Source: Rhodococcus opacus B4
Lineage (GTDB): Bacteria > Actinomycetota > Actinomycetes > Mycobacteriales > Mycobacteriaceae
DNA: 64,000 nucleotides
Reading direction: 5' to 3'
NCBI RefSeq assembly: GCF_000010805.1
Contig: NC_012522.1
Coordinates: 2,294,001-2,358,000, forward strand
Part shown: piece by piece, positions 50,231 to 58,264 of the stretch
Position numbering within the stretch: position 1 is the first letter of the stretch
How the letters are laid out: each line of letters starts with the position of its first letter
Notes under the pieces: model-generated
The model's database searches: none
The model's input: only the letters and a program-made list of their open reading frames with translations
What the model was told of the DNA's origin: nothing
Translations under genes and position numbers: made by a program

Positions 50231-51850
50231 ATGACCACTCTGATCCGCTCCGCCACCGTCGTCGACGGCTCGGAGGCGCCGAGGTACCGCGCCGACGTGC
50301 TCGTCGACGGTGACCGGATCGCCGAAATCCGGCCCGAGACAGACCACTCCGGAAGCGAACGCCCCGCCGCGGACCGCGTGATCGACGCCGACGGCCTGGT
50401 GCTCGCGCCCGGATTCATCGACATGCACGCCCACTCGGACCTGCAGATCCTGCTGAACCCCGAGCACCCGTCGCGGATCACGCAGGGGGTCACCACCGAG
50501 GTACTCGGCCAGGACGGGCTGTCCTACGCGCCCGTCACCGACGACGTGCTCGCCGTGGTCCGGCGCAAGATCGCGGGCTGGAACACCGACCCCGAGGACT
50601 TCGACTTCTCGTGGCGGAGCGTCGGCGAATACCTCGACCGGCTGGATCGCGGCATCGCCACCAACGTCGCGTATCTCGTCCCGCACGGGGTGGTCCGGGC
50701 GCTGGTGGTCGGTTGGGACGATCGGCCGGCGACGCCGTCGGAGATCGAGGAGATGCAGCGGATCGTGGCGCAGGCGATGGCGGAGGGCGCCGTCGGGTTG
50801 TCCGCGGGGCTGACCTATACGCCGGGAATGTACGCGGACAACGAGGAGTTGCTGGCACTGTGCCGGACCGTCGCCGAGTACGGCGGCTACTTCTCCCCGC
50901 ACCACCGGTCGTACGGCGCCGGCGCCCTGGAGGCCTACGCCGAAATGGTGGACCTGACGTCGCGGGCCGGGTGCGCACTGCATCTCGCGCATGCCACGCT
51001 GAACTTCGGACCCAACAAGGGCCGTGCCCCGGAACTGCTGGCCCTGCTCGACCGCGCCGAATCCGCCGGGGCGGACATCAGCCTCGACACCTACCCCTAC
51101 CTTCCCGGCGCCACCACGCTGTCGGCGATCCTGCCGAGCTGGGCGTCGGCGGGCAGCATGGAGCAGACCCTCGACCGGCTCCGGGATCCGGTTGCCCTCG
51201 AACGTATCCGGGAGCATCTCGAGGTCACCGGCTCCGACGGCTGCCACGGGGTGATCGCCGAGTGGCACACCCTCGAGATCAGTGGTGTGCAGAACGCGGA
51301 ACTCGACGCCTACGTCGGGAAGACCATCGCCGACATCGCCGCCGACGAGAACCGCGACCCCTTCGACGTGTGCATCGACATCCTGATCCGCGACCAACTC
51401 GGCAGCGGCATCCTGCAGCACGTCGGACACGAGGAGAACGTGCGCGCGATCATGCAGCACCCCCGGCACACCGGAGGCAGCGACGGCCTGCTGGTCGGCG
51501 CGAAACCGCACCCGCGCGGGTGGGGAACGTTCGCGCGCTACCTCGGGCACTACAGCCGCGACCTCGGCCTGATGTCCCTCGAGGAATGCGTCGGTCACCT
51601 CAGCGGCCGCGCCGCGACCCGGTTGCGGCTCGTCGACCGCGGATTCGTCCGCCGCGGATACGCCGCCGACCTCGTCCTCTTCGATCCGGACACGGTCACC
51701 GACACCGCGACCTATGCCCGGCCCCGCCAGGCGGCGGCCGGTATCTCCCACGTATTCGTCCGCGGCCGCCTCGCCCTCGAGGACGGCCGCCTCACCGGCG
51801 CGACCGCCGGAAGGTCGTTGCGCCGTCGAGAAGGAGGAGCAGTCCGATGA
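50231..51850 (+). CDS. N-acyl-D-amino-acid deacylase (D-aminoacylase)
   Basis: A 539-aa amidohydrolase. VLAPGFIDMHAHSDLQILLN gives the HxH metal motif (residues about 57-76). VTTEVLGQDGLSYAPV contains the Cys-to-Gly-type metal position region of D-aminoacylases; also AVGLSAGLTYTPGMYADNEE, the HHRSYG region with metal His, GGSDGLLVGAKPHPRGWGTF near the C-terminus. It removes acyl groups from N-acyl-D-amino acids, giving D-amino acids for the upstream deaminase. Its stop overlaps the eda start (ATGA). Confidence 0.9.
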   Translation: MTTLIRSATVVDGSEAPRYRADVLVDGDRIAEIRPETDHSGSERPAADRVIDADGLVLAPGFIDMHAHSDLQILLNPEHPSRITQGVTTEVLGQDGLSYAPVTDDVLAVVRRKIAGWNTDPEDFDFSWRSVGEYLDRLDRGIATNVAYLVPHGVVRALVVGWDDRPATPSEIEEMQRIVAQAMAEGAVGLSAGLTYTPGMYADNEELLALCRTVAEYGGYFSPHHRSYGAGALEAYAEMVDLTSRAGCALHLAHATLNFGPNKGRAPELLALLDRAESAGADISLDTYPYLPGATTLSAILPSWASAGSMEQTLDRLRDPVALERIREHLEVTGSDGCHGVIAEWHTLEISGVQNAELDAYVGKTIADIAADENRDPFDVCIDILIRDQLGSGILQHVGHEENVRAIMQHPRHTGGSDGLLVGAKPHPRGWGTFARYLGHYSRDLGLMSLEECVGHLSGRAATRLRLVDRGFVRRGYAADLVLFDPDTVTDTATYARPRQAAAGISHVFVRGRLALEDGRLTGATAGRSLRRREGGAVR

Positions 51851-52476
51851 CCGAGATCGACATTCTGCGGGCCGACCGGGTACTGACCGTGGTGCGCGCG
51901 GAGACCATCCCCGACGCCGCCGACCTGTGCCACGCGCTGGCCGAGGGCGGCATCCGGACGGTCGAGTTGACGTTCACCACCCCCGACGTGCTCCATCATC
52001 TGGGCCGTGCCGCCGACACCGCAGCCGCGGCGGGCAGCATCCTCGGTGTCGGCACCGTGATGACCGGGGACCAGGCCGCGGCCGCCATCGACGCCGGCGC
52101 CCGGTTCCTCGTCACCCCGGGCATCCGTCCGGACGTCGCGAAAGTCGCGACGGGACGGTCGATTCCCGTCTTCCTCGGCGCGTTCACCCCCACGGAGGTC
52201 GCGATGGCCGTCGACCTCGGATCGGCCGCGGTGAAGATCTTCCCCGCCAAGCGACTCGGCCCCGGCTACCTGTCCGACCTGCACGGCCCGTATCCCGGTG
52301 TGGAACTCCTGCCGTCGGGCGGGATCAACGATTCCAACGCCCGCGAGTTCCTCGACGCCGGCGCGCTCGCCGTGTGCGCGGGCACCAGCGTCGTCCCACC
52401 GTCCAGCGTCGCGGCAGGCAACTGGACCGACATCACCGACCGCGCCCGCGCGTTCGTCACCGCGCTCTCGGCCTGA
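51847..52476 (+). CDS. eda: 2-keto-3-deoxy-6-phosphogluconate aldolase
   Basis: A 209-aa class I aldolase. DRVLTVVRAETIPDAADLCH, the conserved ELTFTTPDVL, ILGVGTVMTGDQAAAAIDAG and the Schiff-base lysine in AAVKIFPAKRLGPGYL. Cleaves KDPG to pyruvate and glyceraldehyde 3-phosphate; with KdgK this completes KDG catabolism. Normal length for Eda. ATG overlaps the deacylase stop. Confidence 0.92.
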   Translation: MTEIDILRADRVLTVVRAETIPDAADLCHALAEGGIRTVELTFTTPDVLHHLGRAADTAAAAGSILGVGTVMTGDQAAAAIDAGARFLVTPGIRPDVAKVATGRSIPVFLGAFTPTEVAMAVDLGSAAVKIFPAKRLGPGYLSDLHGPYPGVELLPSGGINDSNAREFLDAGALAVCAGTSVVPPSSVAAGNWTDITDRARAFVTALSA

Positions 52477-52507
52477 GCACCCCTTCCCCCTTCTCCCTGG
52501 AGACGCA

Positions 52508-53899
52508 ATGACGTCGTTCGTCGACTGGCTGCAGCACGACACAGCCGGACTACTCACTCTCGCAGCGGTATCCATCGCCGTGCTGTTGATCCTCATCATC
52601 AAGCTGAAGCTCGAGCCGTTCATCGCGCTGATCGTCGTCGGCGTCGGCGTCGCGCTCATCGCGGGAGTGTCGGTGGTCGAACTGGTCGGCACCCCGACGT
52701 CGGCAGCCGACTCCATATTGGAGAAGGGCTTCGGCGGGATCCTGGGGCACATCACCCCGATCATCGGTCTGGGCACCGTCCTCGGCGCGATGATGGAGCG
52801 CTCGGGCGGCGCCGACGTGCTGACGGAGCGACTGCTGAAGTTGTTCGGGCCCAAGGGCGCACCGTTGGCAATGGGCGTCACCGGCCTCGTGCTCGGCATC
52901 CCCGTCTTCTTCGACATCGGCATCTTCATCCTCGCTCCGCTCGTCTACGTGGCGGCCAAGCGCGGCGGCAAGTCGCTGGTGATGTACGCGATGCCGATGC
53001 TCGCCGGCCTGTCCATGACCCACGCGTTCCTGCCCCCGCACCCCGGCCCCGTCGCCGCCGCCGGTCTGCTGCACGTCGACATGGGCTGGATCATCATCAT
53101 GGGTCTCGCGTGCGGTATCCCCGCCTGGTTCGTCAGTGGCGTCGTCTGGGGTACCTGGATCGGCAAGCGCGTGATCATCGAGGTCCCGGACGAGTTCATC
53201 CCGGAGGAGAAGGAAGCCGACAAGAACCCGCCGCCGCTCTGGCTGATCTCGTTCATCATCCTCGTGCCGATGGTGCTGATCCTCGGCGCGACGGTCGGCA
53301 ACGTGGTCCTCGAAGAAGGCTCGACCCTGTTGTCGGTCCTGATCTTCCTCGGCACACCCACGATCGCGCTGACCATCGCCGTCCTGCTCGCGCTGTACCT
53401 GCTCGGCATCCGCCGCGGAATCACGGCGCAGGAGATCGGTGGCATGTCCGCGGCCGCCCTGAAACCGGTCGGCATGATCCTGCTCGTCGTCGGCGCCGGC
53501 GCGTTCTTCGGCGCGGTCCTGCGCGCCACCGGAGTCGGGCAGGCGCTCGCCGATTCGATGGACGCCCTCGGGCTTCCGGTCATCCTGTCCGCGTACCTGA
53601 TCAGCTGCGCGCTCCGCATCGCCCAGGGCTCGGCGACCGTCGCGATCGTCACCACCGCGGGCGTCATCGAACCGTCCATCGCCGCGGGGAACTACTCGGC
53701 CGCGCAGATCGCCCTGATCGTCATCGCCGTCTCGGCCGGATCCATCATCGCGAGCCACGTCAACGACGGCGGATTCTGGATCGTGTCACGGTATTTCAAC
53801 ATGTCGGTGAAAGACACCCTGAAAACGTGGACGGTGCTCGAGACCATCCTCTCGATCGTCGGCTTCGCGATGGCCTCGCTGATCTGGGTGCTGATCTAG
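52508..53899 (+). CDS. GntP family permease
   Basis: A 463-aa transporter with about 12 helices. LTLAAVSIAVLLILIIKLKL at the start, the GntP motif GFGGILGHITPIIGLGTVLG, MTHAFLPPHPGPVAAAGLLH and SGSIIASHVNDGGFWIVSRY-type C-terminal region. GntP members import gluconate, ketogluconate or (DsdX) D-serine; here D-glucosaminate, its N-acyl form or D-amino acids are plausible. Its TAG overlaps the convergent methyltransferase-like stop (CTAG). Confidence 0.9.
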   Translation: MTSFVDWLQHDTAGLLTLAAVSIAVLLILIIKLKLEPFIALIVVGVGVALIAGVSVVELVGTPTSAADSILEKGFGGILGHITPIIGLGTVLGAMMERSGGADVLTERLLKLFGPKGAPLAMGVTGLVLGIPVFFDIGIFILAPLVYVAAKRGGKSLVMYAMPMLAGLSMTHAFLPPHPGPVAAAGLLHVDMGWIIIMGLACGIPAWFVSGVVWGTWIGKRVIIEVPDEFIPEEKEADKNPPPLWLISFIILVPMVLILGATVGNVVLEEGSTLLSVLIFLGTPTIALTIAVLLALYLLGIRRGITAQEIGGMSAAALKPVGMILLVVGAGAFFGAVLRATGVGQALADSMDALGLPVILSAYLISCALRIAQGSATVAIVTTAGVIEPSIAAGNYSAAQIALIVIAVSAGSIIASHVNDGGFWIVSRYFNMSVKDTLKTWTVLETILSIVGFAMASLIWVLI

Positions 53900-54747
53900 C
53901 TGCCGGACTCCGCGTCGCGCAGCACCCGCGCGGCGCCGGCGAACGTCCGCACCTGCCGGTCGTCCCAGACATGGGCCGGCACACCACCGCCCAGCAGCGT
54001 GCGGACGAGCGCCGGGTCCTCCCCGATCGGCACGTCGCTGCCCGCGATCACGATGTTGCCGTAGCGGCGCCCCTTCAGCATGGCGGGATCGGCGATCACG
54101 GTCGTGTGCGGGAACACGCTGCCGATGGTCGCCGCTTCCCGGCGCGCCAGGACGAGGTCGCGGGTGTCGCCGCAGTTCACCACGTAGATCCCGCCGGGCG
54201 CCAGCACCCGCCGCGCGTGCCCGGTGAATTCCGCCGTCGTCAGCGGCGCCGGAGTGGTGTTGCCGGCGAACACGTCGCGCACGATCAGGTCGCGGCTCGA
54301 CTCCGTCAACGTCTCGGTCACCGCCCGCGCCTCCCCCACCCGCAGTCGCAGCAGTGGGGCCCGCGGCAGGTCGAACCAGTCGCGGACCAACTCGGCGAGT
54401 CTGCCGTCCAGTTCGACCACCACCTGCCGGGCGTCGGGATACCGGGCGGCGAGATGCCGGGCCAGCGAGCAGGCGCCGCCCCCGAGGTGCAGAGCCCGCA
54501 CCCGCCGGTCCGTGCCCCAGTGCGAGGCGACCAGTTCGGCGATCCACCGCATGTACTCGAAATCCAGGTGGGTGGGATCGGACAGGTCGATGTGGGAACT
54601 CTCGACCCCGTTCACCTTCAGCACCCAGCCGTGCGGGTTGAGGTGATCCTCCGCGAGTTCGCACATCCCCGTGTCGATCGGATACACCCCGGCGACGGGA
54701 CCCCCGTCGGATGTCCGGGCAGCCCGACCGCCGCGCTGCCTGCCCAT
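53896..54747 (-). CDS. Spermidine synthase-like methyltransferase-fold protein
   Basis: A 283-aa protein. ALHLGGGACSLARHLAARYP (residues about 94-113) is the nucleotide/SAM-binding glycine motif, QVVVELDGRLAELVRDWFDL follows with the acidic residue that binds the ligand ribose, then LRLRVGEARAVTETLTESSR and VRDVFAGNTTPAPLTTAEF. It matches spermine/spermidine synthase-like proteins of actinobacteria. No S-adenosylmethionine decarboxylase is nearby, so polyamine synthesis is not assured. Confidence 0.82.
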   Translation of the reverse strand: MGRQRGGRAARTSDGGPVAGVYPIDTGMCELAEDHLNPHGWVLKVNGVESSHIDLSDPTHLDFEYMRWIAELVASHWGTDRRVRALHLGGGACSLARHLAARYPDARQVVVELDGRLAELVRDWFDLPRAPLLRLRVGEARAVTETLTESSRDLIVRDVFAGNTTPAPLTTAEFTGHARRVLAPGGIYVVNCGDTRDLVLARREAATIGSVFPHTTVIADPAMLKGRRYGNIVIAGSDVPIGEDPALVRTLLGGGVPAHVWDDRQVRTFAGAARVLRDAESGS

Positions 54748-54867
54748 CGTCCGTCTTCCCTACTGCTCGCGCCGTCCACTCGCGTCTGCTGCGAGAATCG
54801 TCCTCCCACGATACCGGGACCACACACCGGTGACCTACCGTGGAGATGCGCACGAGAAGGGAAGACG

Positions 54868-55194
54868 ATGGAACCTCAGGAAGTCGACTTCGCGCACACC
54901 GAGGGCGCGGCGAAGCGGCGACGCGAGAAGGCGATGGGACTCGCGCGGTACGTGTGGGATCGCGGGATCAGCGGTCAGGAACTGCTCGACCTGACCGACG
55001 CCACACTGCGCAAGCTCGCCCGGGCGGCCGGGTCGAACCCGCCGAGCACCATGGAGACGTGGCTGACCGTCGTCGAACTGCTCGAACAGAAGTCGGCGTG
55101 GGCGCAGCGCCACCCCGAGCATCCCGCCGCCACCCCCGCGCACCGCGACGAGAAGATCATGTGGGTGAAGCCGCCCGTCCAGCCCTGGACCTGA
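54868..55194 (+). CDS. Conserved actinobacterial hypothetical protein
   Basis: A 108-aa soluble protein. The central block AMGLARYVWDRGISGQELLD, DATLRKLARAAGSNPPSTME and TWLTVVELLEQKSAWAQRHP is helical and resembles a DNA- or protein-binding helix-turn-helix-like module, but I cannot assign a family. The C-terminus ends in DEKIMWVKPPVQPW. Ribosome-binding site GAAGGGAAG. Divergent from the spermidine synthase-like gene. Confidence 0.7.
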   Translation: MEPQEVDFAHTEGAAKRRREKAMGLARYVWDRGISGQELLDLTDATLRKLARAAGSNPPSTMETWLTVVELLEQKSAWAQRHPEHPAATPAHRDEKIMWVKPPVQPWT

Positions 55195-55312
55195 CCGCCG
55201 GACACCTCTCCCCCTCCCCCCTTCCCCCCCTTCTCGGACGAACGGGACGCCCGTTGGATCCAACGCAACGGTCGTCCCGTTCGTCGCGGTGGGCACGGCC
55301 TTGTCGTCGAAT

Positions 55313-55331
55313 AAAGGTATGGCTACCCTAA
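55313..55331 (+). promoter_or_regulatory. IdeR/DtxR-type iron box
   Basis: AAAGGTATGGCTACCCTAA matches 14 of 19 positions of the IdeR consensus, including the central GGCTA. It lies 44 bases before the ABC ATPase start, suggesting iron repression of that gene. Confidence 0.55.
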
Positions 55332-55374
55332 TGCAGACACACTGTCACTAATTCCTCTCCGAGAGAGCGGGCCC

Positions 55375-56370
55375 ATGACTTCGACCACGATTGCGGATGT
55401 AGCCCCACCCGATCAGGACACCGGCAGGCCTGCGAGCACGCCACCCGGCGACGCCGAGGCGCGAGCCCGGGCGTCGAGTGAGCGCTTGGGCGAGGTGGGT
55501 GAGTTCGGCGGCGCCATTCGCATGGCACGCAACGAGATCCGCAGGATGGCCGACGTCCTGTCCGTCGAGCCGTTGCCGGAACCGGAGACCAGCGGCGCGG
55601 CCGCCGCCGATGCGCCTGCCGTCGAGTTCGCCGCGGTGACGTTCGACTACTCCGATACGAAAGAATCTGTGCTGCAAAATATCTCGTTCACCGCGCCACG
55701 ACGCTCCATGACCGCCCTGGTCGGTCCCTCGGGTTCCGGCAAGACCACCATCACCCGGCTGATCGCCCGCTTCTACGACGTCGACACAGGTGTGGTGCGG
55801 TTCGGCGGAGTCGACGTCCGCGACCAGACGACGGCCGACCTGATGGGTCAGCTGTCGCTGGTGTTCCAGGACGTGTACCTGTTCGACGACACGTTGCTCG
55901 CCAACATCCGGCTCGGGCGCCCCGGCGCGTCCGACAACGAGGTGCGCGAGGCCGCCCGCATCGCCGGGGTGGCGGAGATCGTCGAACGCCTTCCCCACGG
56001 CTGGCAGACACGGGTCGGCGAGGGCGGCACCGCGCTGTCGGGCGGCGAACGTCAGCGGGTGTCGATTGCCCGCGCGCTGATCAAGGACGCGCCGATCGTG
56101 CTGTTCGACGAGGCGACCGCGGCCCTCGACACGGAGAACGAGGCGCACGTCCAGCAGGCGATGCACGCGCTCGCCGAGGACTCCGCGCTGCTGGTGATCG
56201 CGCACAAACTGTCGACGGTCACTGCCGCCGACCAGATCGTCGTGCTCGACGACCGCGGGTCGGTCGCCGAGGTGGGCACCCACACCGAGTTGCTGTCCCG
56301 TGGTGGCCGCTACTGCGACTTCTGGAATCAGCGCAGCCGGGCTGCCGGGTGGAGGTTGATGGCAGGCTAG
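55375..56370 (+). CDS. ABC transporter ATP-binding protein lacking its membrane domain
   Basis: A 331-aa protein. Residues 1-35 look like the N-terminus of a siderophore-type ABC exporter-fold half-transporter, and about 40-70 (EVGEFGGAIRMARNEIRRMA, DVLSVEPLPEPE) like the end of the membrane domain, with no hydrophobic helices between. The nucleotide-binding domain is intact: GPSGSGKTT (Walker A), VFQDVYLFDD (Q-loop), LSGGERQRVS (signature), IVLFDEATAALD (Walker B), AHKLSTV (H-loop). An in-frame deletion of about 300 residues is likely. The IdeR box upstream suggests an IrtA/IrtB-like iron role in origin. Confidence 0.8.
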   Translation: MTSTTIADVAPPDQDTGRPASTPPGDAEARARASSERLGEVGEFGGAIRMARNEIRRMADVLSVEPLPEPETSGAAAADAPAVEFAAVTFDYSDTKESVLQNISFTAPRRSMTALVGPSGSGKTTITRLIARFYDVDTGVVRFGGVDVRDQTTADLMGQLSLVFQDVYLFDDTLLANIRLGRPGASDNEVREAARIAGVAEIVERLPHGWQTRVGEGGTALSGGERQRVSIARALIKDAPIVLFDEATAALDTENEAHVQQAMHALAEDSALLVIAHKLSTVTAADQIVVLDDRGSVAEVGTHTELLSRGGRYCDFWNQRSRAAGWRLMAG

Positions 56371-56374
56371 AGGT

Positions 56375-57040
56375 GTGAGCACCTCGGATTCGGTCGGCGG
56401 CGCCCGGGCGGGAAAACGCACCGGGCGCCCCCGATCGCTGTCCGAGGACGACATCGTGCAGGCGGCCCTCGCCGACGACCTCAGCACCCTGACGATGCCC
56501 GCGGTGGCGCGCCGGCTGGGGGTCAGCCACTCCACGATCTACCGCTACTTTCCCGACCGCGAGGCGCTGCTGCGGGCGTGCGTCGATCACGTGGCCCGGT
56601 CGATGGACTGGCCCGACCCCGAGTTGGACTGGCGTGAACTGCTTCTCACGTTCGCGGACCGGCTGTGGGCGAGCTTCGAACAGTACCCGGGGCTCGCGCA
56701 GGTGGAGTTGACCGTTCCCGGCACTCCGTCCGGGGTGGTGGATGGCATCGAAACGCTCGTGCTGTCGCTGCACCGGCAGGGATTCTCCACACGGGACGCG
56801 CTGCTGGTCGTCGACTTCGTCGCCGAACTGACCATGACGCAGTTCTCGATGATGGGCGGTCTCGACGACACCGTCAGCCCGACCGATCCGCGCACCGCCC
56901 GGGAGGCGTATCAGGACAGCTGGCGCGACTCGCCGGTGCTGGCGCAGGCGCTCGGCGACGACTCGACATGGCAGGGGCGCGGCTGGATGCAGGACAAACT
57001 CGCCCTCGTGCTGGATGGTCTTGCGCTCCGCCGCCTGTGA
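56375..57040 (+). CDS. TetR family transcriptional regulator
   Basis: A 221-aa regulator. Basic N-terminus GKRTGRPRSLSEDDIVQAAL, HTH LTMPAVARRLGVSHSTIYRYF, then a TetR C-terminal domain of the class with LDWRELLLTFADRLWASFEQ. GTG 56375 lies 4 bases after the ABC gene stop, so it is cotranscribed with it. The stop codon sits in one arm of a long inverted repeat shared with the convergent dehydrogenase gene. Confidence 0.88.
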   Translation: MSTSDSVGGARAGKRTGRPRSLSEDDIVQAALADDLSTLTMPAVARRLGVSHSTIYRYFPDREALLRACVDHVARSMDWPDPELDWRELLLTFADRLWASFEQYPGLAQVELTVPGTPSGVVDGIETLVLSLHRQGFSTRDALLVVDFVAELTMTQFSMMGGLDDTVSPTDPRTAREAYQDSWRDSPVLAQALGDDSTWQGRGWMQDKLALVLDGLALRRL

Positions 57041-57076
57041 GTACTTATTAACGTCGGGCGGTTGACAAGTACTCAC
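57037..57076. terminator. 10-bp inverted repeat spanning both convergent stop codons
   Basis: GTGAGTACTT (57037-57046) and AAGTACTCAC (57067-57076) are perfect complements with a 20-base loop. Each arm contains the TGA of one of the two convergent genes. There is no T-tract, so it may be a bidirectional terminator or a regulator site. Confidence 0.5.
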
Positions 57077-58149
57077 GGCACCCGGACGATCCGATCGTCG
57101 GACTCGCCCGGATCGCCGCGGCCGTCGCGGTTGCTGGTGCTGAACCAGAGGGCGCCGTCCGGTGTCGCGACGACGGTCCGCAGTCGCCCGAATTCGCCCT
57201 CGAACAGCGACTGCGGATCACCGAGCGCACCGTCCCCGCCCACCGGTATCCGCCACAGCCGTTCGCCGCGCAGCGCCGCGACCCACAGCGCGCCGTCGTG
57301 GAAGGCGAGACCCGACGGGGACGCCTCCCCGGTGGACCATTGGATCGCCGGGTCGACGAAGCCCGCCTCGCCGGCCCGTCCCTCGACCTCCGGCCATCCG
57401 TAGTTGCCGCCGGGTTCGATCAGGTTCAGCTCGTCCCAGGTGTTCGCCCCGAACTCGGTGGCCCACAGCCTGCCTGCGCCGTCCCACGCGAGGCCCTGCA
57501 CGTTGCGGTGCCCGAGCGACCACACCGGCGACCCGGGGGTCGGATTGTCGGCGGGCACAGACCCGTCCGGGTCGATGCGCAGGATCTTCCCGCCGAGCGA
57601 GGACGGGTCCTGGGCGAGCGGCCGGTCGCCGGCTTCACCGGTGGTGACGTACAGCTTGCCGTCCGGGCCGAACGCGATCCGGCCGCCGTCGTGGATCGAT
57701 CCGGCGGGGATGCCCGTGAGGATCGGGGCCGGCTCGCCGAGGCTGGTGCCGTCGAAACGCAGGGAGACCACCCGGTTGTCGTCGCCGGTGGTCAGGTACG
57801 CGTAGATCGTCCGATCGGTGGCGTAGTTCGGCGAGACGGCCAGGCCCAGCAGCCCCGATTCGCCCTGCGCCGTCACGCCGGGCACCTCGCCGATCACGGC
57901 GGCGCGCCCGTCCGACCGCAGGTGCCGGATCGCGCCGCTGTCCCGTTCCGCGACGACCGCCGTCCCGTCCGGCAGAAACGCTATCCCCCACGGCACGTCC
58001 AGGTCGGCCGCGATGACCGCCGGCTCGCCCGCGGACGGCGCGGCCGCCGCGGTGGCCGTCGACACCTGCGCCGAACTGCCCTCGGACTGGCAGGCCGCGC
58101 ACGCGACGACCACCAGCGCCGCCGTGGCCGCGAAAAGTCGCTGTCCCAT
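57073..58149 (-). CDS. PQQ-dependent sugar dehydrogenase-like lipoprotein
   Basis: A 358-aa exported protein. Signal peptide with lipobox at VVACAAC (residues about 14-20), then a six-bladed beta-propeller of the soluble glucose dehydrogenase family: VPWGIAFLPDGTAVVAERDS, GESGLLGLAVSPNYATDRTI, SIHDGGRIAFGPDGKLYVTT, GHRNVQGLAWDGAGRLWATE and GGNYGWPEVEGRAG. The family oxidises aldose sugars with PQQ; some actinobacterial members lack proven activity. GGGAGGAC precedes ATG 58149. Confidence 0.88.
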   Translation of the reverse strand: MGQRLFAATAALVVVACAACQSEGSSAQVSTATAAAAPSAGEPAVIAADLDVPWGIAFLPDGTAVVAERDSGAIRHLRSDGRAAVIGEVPGVTAQGESGLLGLAVSPNYATDRTIYAYLTTGDDNRVVSLRFDGTSLGEPAPILTGIPAGSIHDGGRIAFGPDGKLYVTTGEAGDRPLAQDPSSLGGKILRIDPDGSVPADNPTPGSPVWSLGHRNVQGLAWDGAGRLWATEFGANTWDELNLIEPGGNYGWPEVEGRAGEAGFVDPAIQWSTGEASPSGLAFHDGALWVAALRGERLWRIPVGGDGALGDPQSLFEGEFGRLRTVVATPDGALWFSTSNRDGRGDPGESDDRIVRVP

Positions 58150-58188
58150 GGATGTCCTCCCGTCGCGCGACCGCACGCTGTCCATCCT

Positions 58189-58242
58189 CCCCCAGGTGAG
58201 TGGCAATGCGTCCTCGCGCACGCATTGCCACTCACCTGGGGG
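58189..58242. repeat. 23-bp perfect inverted repeat between divergent genes
   Basis: The left arm 58189-58211 reads CCCCCAGGTGAGTGGCAATG then CGT; the right arm 58220-58242 is its exact complement; the loop is CCTCGCGC. It occupies the promoter region between the sugar dehydrogenase and DUF2252 genes, ending 22 bases before the DUF2252 ATG. Confidence 0.85.
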
Positions 58243-58264
58243 TGCGGGTGCCTAGACTCGAACC

